DNA of 64,000 nucleotides. Source: Leucothrix mucor DSM 2157. GTDB lineage: Bacteria > Pseudomonadota > Gammaproteobacteria > Thiotrichales > Thiotrichaceae. Position 1 is the stretch's first letter, and every line of letters starts with the position of its first letter. Where the stretch lies: assembly GCF_000419525.1 (NCBI RefSeq), contig NZ_ATTE01000001.1, positions 496,001-560,000 of the forward strand, written 5' to 3'. The notes under the pieces are model-generated. The model searched no databases and was not told the DNA's origin. It saw only the letters and a list, made by a program, of their open reading frames with translations. This document shows, one piece after another, positions 59,001-64,000 of the stretch. The position numbers were made by a program, and so were the translations under genes.

Positions 59001-59398
59001 ATTGCAGTACGCATATCTTATCAACTCATCAAAACTATGAGTTTAACCAAGATGTGCTGATCTCGGCGCGTGCAGGTGCTAAGCACGAAGATTGTGAGGG
59101 TAATGACAGTAACGCAGCACTACTAGATGGCCGTATTACCTGGGACATTAACCGACGTTTCGATGTCGATGTTCGCGGTGGTGTATTAGGAACTGATGGC
59201 TTTAATGAGAAGAACTACTCATTTGGTGCGGGTGTTAACTACCTGGTTAAAGAAAACCTACGCCTTGGTATTGGCTATAACTTGAACGGCTTCAATGATG
59301 ACGATTTAGATCCCGAAAACTATAACGACAAAGGGTTCTACATGGGGCTGCAATATAAATTTGATGAGAAAAGCCTGAACTGGCTGACCGGAGAATAA
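53030..59398 (+). CDS. Giant outer-membrane protein: DUF11/SdrD-like passenger plus C-terminal barrel
   Basis: A 2122-residue protein. Signal peptide about 1-30. First module: AGVTITNQAEISWFD and LPHRLTNTGN, then NNGNGAADPGEVEW. A unit at about 430-530 has the LLETGPNTGIFRS motif. SdrD B-like domains lie at about 585-665 and 850-920 (VDADCNNVQNGGEWPIAGV), and a DUF11 domain at about 700-790. A SPOR-like stretch at about 1026-1105 (TGYSVQLSQFNTEEAAEKAL) may touch peptidoglycan. Ig-like domains run to about 1335. The last 770 residues are alternating beta-strands ending YMGLQYKF, which fits the BAM beta-signal, then 11 more residues. I infer an outer-membrane anchor or translocator. The ATG at 53030 is preferred over GTG 53018. 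The function is unknown. Confidence 0.82.
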   Translation: MRKSEGLGIKVISLIMLYLVLSSSLAFAKTKAGVTITNQAEISWFDTEDGLVKHAFSNVSTVVVAQQFSLLLESDNIRHSAAGKTVTLPHRLTNTGNVASSYELRIRDNTDDSGSLGSLRLFKDNNGNGAADPGEVEWPAVACLPSEEGVSCYEIPRLEPDAVVEFVATGITPNNGQDGNTYGLNVRVFPTQYDQIVQGVDKVDTTKDRVESVQFSAAINENALPEDWVNDDLVDLITGAVLTINKSSTPICGVPVKAEQPIRYYINFSNIGSAAPQTREFSIDGESITGVMLEDVLPPNVSLDKATIPVNAPNQSITTVQLKADEDTNRWIRFSTWDGVEVISKVGLYIPAAQIEPNESGQLQFEVTINPNVTASTVYNQAHFDLDEGGVAEFSSNRVCATIEPGNTRSDQGGQPDVTNIAKIRFLTPTLDIKRDITQSGGEPDFYSDSDFEDASIYRLDSDSYDVIRDGVYIELSSSGFNDDIDTAELIVVTVSSGTGDKLQVSLLETGPNTGIFRSLHPIRLSATEAANNRFCPSSATTPQFSAADSGCVLNGAADSNLTVTADDPGVGRVLEDAALIDPLGVVFDSAYGNPVEGATVWIRNADGSIATDPLTDAPYEAQVTGDDGKYQFPYLVPGQYYLDVNPPAQYSFPSVVASGNFIQYTVNEYSYGKDGYEQVLNSGIFDLASLLVVDIPLDPEMNTDLSVYKTASLAEVSIGGSIAYTVKIKNHSGNTLYNIKVRDSLPRGFNYVDGTAELDGVKIDDPAGAPRPNLVFSNLPFVSGEADGVLDSIEHTLTYRVRTTAGAVSSDGINVVQADGRTETSFPIESNESRAKVLIQRDGVLADNGIVFGKVYVDADCNNVQNGGEWPIAGVKLYMEDGTWVITDANGQYSLYGIEPGNHVIKMDPFTLPKGIQFKPTDNRQMADPESRLVDLTSGEFHRADFAAICPKENKQEIHAEIMARNAGQTDWMLQNAQKYDPDKVQTNDDLRQKSDSSGDISSGVVGESQLTQQSAGRNNTKPTVTTGYSVQLSQFNTEEAAEKALEQLPEVTAKESFVYQMGDFFTVRFGFELDKKAMTARQRQQKFVDSEIVATIYERLSDEVADQLETPRGLETMPLAKKVVKTLTKAQAKAGTWLWPTDNVSLDGRFMVSVRKGLTPTLMVNGKPMPQSQLGEQIENIRESAQVVAWYGIQLQPGKNKLEVVAKDMFGNTRVLAEGEFTRPTSAAKLYIETDSDQLPADGGRSYLPITIKLLDGNGYLARGVNFVTIEASDGTWVERDVQDQSQGRQVRVVNGLRTVNLRSSERSGKIRVRISDGSMRDEMEVTQIAPLRPLIAVGVVEVGGHIFKRGESSPDLLNENELNARAAFFLKGRVGEDMHLTMSVDTDKESDATLFRDIDPNKSYPIHGDSSQRGYEAQSRSPVYAKLEKDNDSIMWGDFITDGSTFNEDVTRVQRSLTGANLITKGGPNEWQFFVSELDENNIVERIRGRGVALNYQLANAPIVTNSDTLEIITVSRDNPGVVVSTKQLSRFGDYTLDDVTGELSFNEVVPTVDDELNPVYIQATYDVESDGENYTIAGARVTHEVKPGFKVGLSYTVDQNESDGFEIYGATLQYKDDDGLSAQGSIAQLSPRESGSESGIGGRLHLSKDWNDKSTTSITLGRATTGFDHLGAGISAGREELRIKHEQSVYDGIKAQIEAIHSKDLETGAKEQSVGLTADVKVEDWTLKGGFRHIEHDNELESESFQTFIVGAKHALDILGRTGSLEAEYEQAIGGSDRQRIALTADLQVHEKVKLYARGERINSLSGVSGLSSSSDTQDTIAIGVKSNILPSTELFSEYRVRGGIDGRDMETASGVRGTYELTKGLSFSPHLELVNNIEGGDSDSISTSVAFKDTRSPNQVSSIRFETRHDDNRDYYGVQADYARRLDQDWSVLLKNTLRFDAPDDDEDFVQNTLTLGLAYRPRRENKHHGLFFYQNKETRGDDNGDCSTHILSTHQNYEFNQDVLISARAGAKHEDCEGNDSNAALLDGRITWDINRRFDVDVRGGVLGTDGFNEKNYSFGAGVNYLVKENLRLGIGYNLNGFNDDDLDPENYNDKGFYMGLQYKFDEKSLNWLTGE

Positions 59399-59400
59399 TA

Positions 59401-60141
59401 ATGAAATATAAAAAGTTGGTTCAGCGAATCGTACCAGTTATTAGCATAATCAGTCTCTTTGGTGCGTTGGGAGGCTGTGCAACTACTGATGATCTCTATG
59501 CACAGTACGATGCTGTTTGTGAACTGCCAAAACCAGAGCAGGTTGAGCGCATCAAGATTGTTAAGGAAGTGGTTGAGAAAGAACGCATTGTAGAAAAAGA
59601 GCGCATTGTCGAGAAAATTAAAGTGGTTGAGAAAATCAAGCCAGTTGAAACGATCAAGTATGTGGATCGTGTCAAAGTGGTTGAGAAGCCAACCACTGTT
59701 TATAAGACACGCTTGGTTCAACAGCCGATGCCTGGTGTTGTTTGGGAGCCTGCGGTTTACTTCGGTTACGACCTTGCCTCATTAACGGCTAGCGAAACAG
59801 CCCGACTGGATCGTGACTTACTGGCACTGAACAAACATTCAACGCTTAAGATCAGTATTCAGGCATTTACCGATAGTAAAGGATCGGCTAAATACAACCG
59901 GGACCTTGCGCTGCGTCGTCAGGCGACTGTCCTAGAGTACTTGTTAAGCAAAGGTTTGCAGCGTGAGCGTATCCTAATGTCGCCTTTGGGTGAGGAATTA
60001 CCAATTCTTGGTGAGTCGGTTCAGGAGCGTACTATCAACCGACGTGTTGAGTTGATGTTGCTAGATGCCAATGGTCGTCCGCTAAGTTTAGCGATTCAGC
60101 CGAAGTCGACAGCATTTGTAGCACCAACACCGGTTAAGTAA
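59401..60141 (+). CDS. OmpA-domain lipoprotein with Val-Glu-Lys repeat linker
   Basis: A 246-residue predicted lipoprotein. The lipobox is ALGGC (about residue 26). Residues of about 48-98 are a charged repeat of units such as VEKERI and VEKIKVVEKIK. The C-terminal OmpA-like domain (about 118-230) has the peptidoglycan-binding pattern FTDSKGSAKYNRDLALRRQ and INRRVELMLL. It begins 2 bases after the giant gene's stop (TAATAATG), so the two are certainly cotranscribed and probably coupled. Its likely job is to tie the outer-membrane protein to the murein. Confidence 0.88.
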   Translation: MKYKKLVQRIVPVISIISLFGALGGCATTDDLYAQYDAVCELPKPEQVERIKIVKEVVEKERIVEKERIVEKIKVVEKIKPVETIKYVDRVKVVEKPTTVYKTRLVQQPMPGVVWEPAVYFGYDLASLTASETARLDRDLLALNKHSTLKISIQAFTDSKGSAKYNRDLALRRQATVLEYLLSKGLQRERILMSPLGEELPILGESVQERTINRRVELMLLDANGRPLSLAIQPKSTAFVAPTPVK

Positions 60142-60156
60142 GTGCTTAAAGCTTGC

Positions 60157-60180
60157 GCAGTGTCGTTATAACGGCACTGC
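60157..60180 (+). other. RNA hairpin after the OmpA-domain gene
   Basis: GCAGTGTCG-TTATAA-CGGCACTGC is a 9-bp stem with one G-U pair. No T-run follows, so full termination is unlikely. Confidence 0.65.
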
Positions 60181-60188
60181 GTATTCGA

Positions 60189-60206
60189 CGAATATGGGGA
60201 TATTCG
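60189..60206 (+). other. Second RNA hairpin before the 895-residue gene
   Basis: CGAATAT-GGGG-ATATTCG is a perfect 7-bp stem, 33 bases before the ATG at 60240. Confidence 0.6.
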
Positions 60207-60239
60207 CAAACTGCGATATAAAAACAGGCTTGTACAATA

Positions 60240-62927
60240 ATGATTAAAAATAAAAAAAGTCATCATCTAATTAATTATGTAATGGTTTTTCTGATGCTTG
60301 TGTCAGGCTCGGTCGCTGCAAAAGCGCCAGCTGCAGGTACCATTATCAAAAACCAGGCGACGGCAACGTATAAAGATTCCGCCGGTATACAACAAACAGC
60401 GACGTCTAACTTAGTTGAAACGGTGATCCAGCAGGTTAGTGCGTTTGAGCTGACTCAGGATCTTCAATCCCGATTTGGAATTGCTGGACAACAAACGACA
60501 TTCCCACACGTGTTGACTAACACGGGTAATGGTGAAGATAGCTTTGTTTTAAGTGTTGCGAACCTTGGCGCTGATAACTTTGACTTCACCGATATCACCA
60601 TATATGCTGACCAAAATCAGGATGGTATCGCGGATAATCTGACGCCGATTACGAATACAGGAACACTGGCTGCTGATGAGGCATTTTACTTTGTCGTTAA
60701 GGCAACCGCGCCATTGGCTCAAACGGAGGCTCACACAGCTAAACTCACTGTAACGGGTACTAGCGAATTTCCAGGTGGTGTAACGAAGACCAATACCGAC
60801 ACGGTTGTCATAACGGATAAAGCCGTTATCGAAGTGACTAAAAGCATGAGTGCTGAGAGTGGTTATGCGGATACCGACACTTATACTGTAACGCTGACTT
60901 ATAACAACCCAAGCACGACTGAGGCGAAAAATGTAACGCTGATTGATGAATTGCCGGATGGCTTGGTTTATGTTGCAGGTAGTGGTGAATGGAGTGTTAC
61001 TGGAGCAGGTACGCCGCTAACGGATGATGGGGTTGACTCACAGGGTACAACACAAACGGTTTCTTATTGTGCCTATGATTCAGCCTGTCCAGCAGGTGCG
61101 AGTCAGGTGACTGCGGTTGTCGCATCAGTGGTTCCAGGCGATAGCGGAACGATTAGTTTCCAAGTCAAAATTGCTGCCGGGCAGAATGCTTCTGTCTTAT
61201 TAAACACGGGTCAATTCTCTTACAACAACAGTGACATCGATATTCCCGAGCAGAACACCAACCAAGTTCCATTACAAGTACTCGCTCAATCTTTGGTCAT
61301 TGCTAATGCTTCAGCGACTGATAGTGCATCAGCAGATGATATTGTAGACGTTGCATCGGCTGGCTTAGGCGCGACAGTTGCATTTGAGAATGTGATTTGG
61401 AACTTAGGTAACAGCATTGATACATTTGATATTTCGATGGATGAAACTTATGTAGATGGTATGAGCTTTCCTGAAGGGACAACATTTGCCTTATATCATA
61501 GTGATGGTTTTACCCCATTGCTGGATACTGACAACTCCAGTGTTGTGGATACCGGTCCTTTGGATCCGAATACCAACTTTGTTGTGGTACTAAAAGCGAC
61601 TTTGCCGATGACGGCAAGTACCGGAGATAATAGTGGTAACGGCTACAGCATCACTAAAACGGCTACATCAGCACTTGATCCTAACGTTAGTGACTCGGTC
61701 ACTGACCGCTTGGGTACCATTGTAGGTAGTAGTGTAAATCTAACTAACGTAGCGCCTTTAAATGGTGATGGTGCTAAAGGTGAAGGGATTGGTCCTGAGA
61801 CAGATGCACAGAGCAAGCTGATTATTGCGCCAGGTGGCTCAGGTGTATTTGTTTTATATGTAAATAATACGAGTACTATTGCTGATAGCTTTGACCTGAC
61901 CTTTAGTAGCACAGTAACGCCAGCCTATGCGCCAGGCACCGTACCTGCTAACTGGAGAGTCGCATTCCATGCCGATGCTGGCGCTGGAAACTGCTCTACA
62001 TTAGGCCCTGTTATCAGCAACACCGCTACGATTGCGGGTGGTGGTAACAAACTAGTCTGTGCAAAAATCACTTTGCCAACAGATACTGCTTTCAGCAATA
62101 CCGAGGTTAGTATTTACTTCCGGGCGTTATCTGCTTTAACAGACGCTCAGGATATTAAGCATGACAGTGTGTACATGACTGCGGATCATCAGTTGGTTTT
62201 AGAGCCAAATCATCGTTCACAGGTAGAGCCGGGCAATAGTGTGATTTACACGCATCAACTCAATAATCCGGGTAATACCGCTTTTACTGGTATCACTTTT
62301 AATAGTGTCGACTCACTAGAGACGGAAGGCTGGACTTCAGTACTGTATGAAGATACTAATGATAATGGAAAGCTGGATGCAGACGATAAGCCAGTTGGTA
62401 CTTATAGCCTTGATCCAAGCAAAAGCATGCTGATATTTGCAAAAGTCTTTGCTCCAGCTAATACGCCGTATAACACAACGAATATTACTGATATCTCTGC
62501 TTCTGGCACTACCGATGCAGGTAGCTCAGTTGTTGTGCCGGTAAGCGTTCAGGACATGACGATTGTTGCCAAAAGCAACATGAAAATTGTGAAACTGCAG
62601 GCACCAGATATCAATTGTGACGGTGCTGTTGATCCGGGAAAAAGTTATGGTCTTGATGCCTTTGGGGCTCAGCCTGGAACTTGCGTGTTATACCAGTTGA
62701 CGGCGACCAATGCGAGTGCGGAAGCTTCTCACAACGTTCGGATAAACGACTCAATACCTGAATTTACTGGTCACTCCAAGGCTGGTAATTTACCTAGCAT
62801 GTCTATACCTAGTGGAACTATTATTCAAGAACCAAGTGAAGGTGGTTCAGGTCTGATTATTGGTAACGCTGGGGTTGTAGAGTCTGGTGAGTCGGTAACA
62901 CTGGTGTTTGGGGTTCGTATTGATTAA
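60240..62927 (+). CDS. Large exported DUF11-type repeat protein, second copy
   Basis: An 895-residue paralogue of the 1004-residue protein. The signal peptide ends near VAAKA (residue 30). The first mature module AGTIIKNQATATYKD and FPHVLTNTGNGEDSF matches the other large proteins of the cluster nearly residue for residue. Later units include a classical DUF11 domain (VTLIDELPDGLVYVAGSG, about 235-335), a header YTHQLNNPGN (about 670), and Asp-rich loops ADQNQDGIADN and DTNDNGKLDADDKP. The C-terminus is the strand LVFGVRID with no anchor signal. It is probably a secreted subunit of the same structure. A terminator follows. Confidence 0.82.
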   Translation: MIKNKKSHHLINYVMVFLMLVSGSVAAKAPAAGTIIKNQATATYKDSAGIQQTATSNLVETVIQQVSAFELTQDLQSRFGIAGQQTTFPHVLTNTGNGEDSFVLSVANLGADNFDFTDITIYADQNQDGIADNLTPITNTGTLAADEAFYFVVKATAPLAQTEAHTAKLTVTGTSEFPGGVTKTNTDTVVITDKAVIEVTKSMSAESGYADTDTYTVTLTYNNPSTTEAKNVTLIDELPDGLVYVAGSGEWSVTGAGTPLTDDGVDSQGTTQTVSYCAYDSACPAGASQVTAVVASVVPGDSGTISFQVKIAAGQNASVLLNTGQFSYNNSDIDIPEQNTNQVPLQVLAQSLVIANASATDSASADDIVDVASAGLGATVAFENVIWNLGNSIDTFDISMDETYVDGMSFPEGTTFALYHSDGFTPLLDTDNSSVVDTGPLDPNTNFVVVLKATLPMTASTGDNSGNGYSITKTATSALDPNVSDSVTDRLGTIVGSSVNLTNVAPLNGDGAKGEGIGPETDAQSKLIIAPGGSGVFVLYVNNTSTIADSFDLTFSSTVTPAYAPGTVPANWRVAFHADAGAGNCSTLGPVISNTATIAGGGNKLVCAKITLPTDTAFSNTEVSIYFRALSALTDAQDIKHDSVYMTADHQLVLEPNHRSQVEPGNSVIYTHQLNNPGNTAFTGITFNSVDSLETEGWTSVLYEDTNDNGKLDADDKPVGTYSLDPSKSMLIFAKVFAPANTPYNTTNITDISASGTTDAGSSVVVPVSVQDMTIVAKSNMKIVKLQAPDINCDGAVDPGKSYGLDAFGAQPGTCVLYQLTATNASAEASHNVRINDSIPEFTGHSKAGNLPSMSIPSGTIIQEPSEGGSGLIIGNAGVVESGESVTLVFGVRID

Positions 62928-62950
62928 TTAAAATTCAGATGTCAATACCG

Positions 62951-62987
62951 CACACGGCGCTGATAAGTTCAGCGCCGTGTGTATTTT
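62951..62987 (+). terminator. Terminator closing the surface-protein cluster
   Basis: CACACGGCGCTGA pairs perfectly with TCAGCGCCGTGTG around a 5-base loop (62951-62981), followed by TATTTT. It may also act for the convergent copper-chaperone gene. Confidence 0.8.
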
Positions 62988-63003
62988 GGCTACTGCAGAT
63001 TAT

Positions 63004-63585
63004 TTACTCAGCTGCAGCTGGCTCTTTCGCATCACTACCCATCTTTGAGTGATCCATTTTCATATCATCAGCCATCTTAGATCCGTCCATTTTGGAGTGA
63101 TCCATTTTGTCATGGTCCATTGATGAGTGTTCCATCATTTTGGTAATATCGACTATGTTATATTCCACTTCAAGCTCTCCGGCCTTCTCGAAAATAACGG
63201 TGCCCTTACGCTGTTCTTCTGGCTTTAACTGTTCCATTAGGCCAATAAACATTAGGTGATAGCCACCTGGCTTCAGTTCAACCGTTTCGCCAGCCGGAAT
63301 CTCCAAGCCGCCATCAACCTGACTCATCTTCATTACGCCGTCGTCCATTGACATCTGGTGAACTTCTACCAGTTGAGAGAATGCGACTTTGCCACCGATT
63401 AACTTATCGGCCTCTTTACCATTATTGGTGATAGTCATGAACCCACCTGCGACAGGTGCCATTGGTGCTGTGGCGCGGGCATAAGGGTCCTTAATAACCA
63501 GATCGCCGACGGTATAATCCGCTGAAAATGCGTTACTACTCAATAAACAAGCGCTCAGAAGTGCAGTGGTAATTAAGCCTTTCAT
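63004..63585 (-). CDS. PCu(A)C-type copper chaperone with a Met/His/Asp-rich tail
   Basis: A 193-residue periplasmic protein with a signal peptide (GLITTALLSACLLSSNAFSA). The PCu(A)C domain (about 25-150) has the copper site VEVHQMSMDDGVMKM and the later GGYHLMFIGL. The last 40 residues are a Met/His/Asp/Lys-rich tail with repeated MDHSKM-like units, a probable extra metal-binding segment. I chose ATG 63585, which has GGAGA 9 bases upstream; the open frame further upstream is spurious. Its role is delivery of copper to cytochrome c oxidase, or copper buffering. Confidence 0.88.
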   Translation of the reverse strand: MKGLITTALLSACLLSSNAFSADYTVGDLVIKDPYARATAPMAPVAGGFMTITNNGKEADKLIGGKVAFSQLVEVHQMSMDDGVMKMSQVDGGLEIPAGETVELKPGGYHLMFIGLMEQLKPEEQRKGTVIFEKAGELEVEYNIVDITKMMEHSSMDHDKMDHSKMDGSKMADDMKMDHSKMGSDAKEPAAAE

Positions 63586-63674
63586 TAAAATCATTCTCCG
63601 TATCGTTTTAAAAACAGTTAAGTACAGCGAGTTAGGGCTGTAGAGCAATAGATATGACCGCAGCCAGACTAAAT

Positions 63675-64000
63675 CTATCCCCAGATACTCCAGAGCATGC
63701 GAATTGAGGTCAGGCCTAAGAATAAAGCGAACACCTTTTTTAGGCGTACCGGATTCATATGATGGGCCAATTTCGCACCATAAGGAGCTGTCAGTACGGT
63801 AATTGGGAAAATCAAGCAAGCCGCAATAATGCTGACATAACCAAGGCTAAATGGTGGGCGGTTTTCAACACCTAAGCCAGCCCAGATAAATCCAATAGTT
63901 GCCGGTAGGGCAATTACCAAGCCAAATGAAGAGGCCGTACCGACGGCTTTGCGCATATCATAATTAAACAATGCCATGGTCGGTACCGTTAAAGTACCAC
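63675..64000 (-). CDS. TauE/SafE family (TSUP) permease, C-terminal part, cut by window edge
   Basis: The frame is open to the right edge and covers 107 residues of the C-terminal half. The GTLTVPTMALFNYDMRKAVG stretch and three hydrophobic segments, ending VRLKKVFALFLGLTSIRML, fit the second repeat of TSUP exporters of sulfite, organosulfur or similar anions. The true start lies beyond the window. It reads in the same direction as the copper-chaperone gene. Confidence 0.82.
   Translation of the reverse strand, partial: GTLTVPTMALFNYDMRKAVGTASSFGLVIALPATIGFIWAGLGVENRPPFSLGYVSIIAACLIFPITVLTAPYGAKLAHHMNPVRLKKVFALFLGLTSIRMLWSIWG

Noticed and set aside
1-64000. tRNA or rRNA genes, CRISPR arrays, insertion sequences, prophage genes
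   Set aside because: None was recognised: no transposase or integrase motif, no regularly spaced repeats, and no tRNA cloverleaf was noticed in the gaps by eye.

Overview
The window is a chromosomal segment of a Gram-negative bacterium, almost certainly a gammaproteobacterium. It carries lipid A synthesis (lpxC), the Trk potassium system, a gammaproteobacterial-type def-fmt-rsmB block, sigma-32 and type II secretion pseudopilins. Gene content and the large surface-protein cluster would fit a Thiotrichales-like marine lineage (Leucothrix or Thiothrix relatives), but that is inference; no rRNA or tRNA gene was found to prove it. No phage, transposon or CRISPR array was seen.

Layout. Positions 1-11.9 kb hold cell-envelope and DNA-maintenance genes: an EnvC-like amidase activator and a CtpA-like protease on the plus strand, then pdxH, uup, tsaC, topA, smg, dprA and a LysM lipoprotein on the minus strand. 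Positions 12-21.7 kb form one tight plus-strand run, def-fmt-rsmB-DUF4390-ntrY-ntrX-trkA-trkH. Positions 21.8-27.4 kb hold an orphan FimT-type pseudopilin, ispH, purD, a rhombosortase and the pseudopilin set gspG-H-I-J. Positions 27.7-30.8 kb hold an unrecognised pair of membrane-anchored proteins made largely of Ala/Glu/Val/Thr repeats, the second with a TPR-like end. Positions 31-36 kb hold a dynamin-like GTPase, hemL and rpoH (behind a perfect CIRCE operator), plus a 31-codon membrane-peptide gene on the minus strand. Positions 35-48.9 kb are housekeeping: xseB-ispA-dxs, lpxC, a DUF721 protein, an M23 peptidase, secA-argJ-polysaccharide deacetylase-Nudix/ThiE, fabI, dodecin, a DUF3301 protein and an inositol-monophosphatase-family enzyme.

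The most distinctive region is 49.1-62.9 kb. Five same-strand genes encode exported proteins: a small one-domain DUF11-like protein, a 1004-residue DUF11 repeat protein, a 2122-residue protein with a C-terminal outer-membrane barrel, an OmpA-domain lipoprotein, and an 895-residue DUF11 repeat protein. The three large proteins share the same N-terminal module and several Asp-rich, calcium-type loops. Two of the gaps between genes contain strong RNA hairpins. I read this as a multi-component surface structure (layer, sheath or adhesin) with an outer-membrane anchor and a peptidoglycan-tethered lipoprotein; this is inference. The window ends with a copper-chaperone-like protein and the C-terminal part of a TauE/SafE permease on the minus strand.

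The leading candidates for something undescribed are the five-gene surface cluster, the Ala/Glu/Val-rich pair, and the placement of rpoH under a CIRCE operator.
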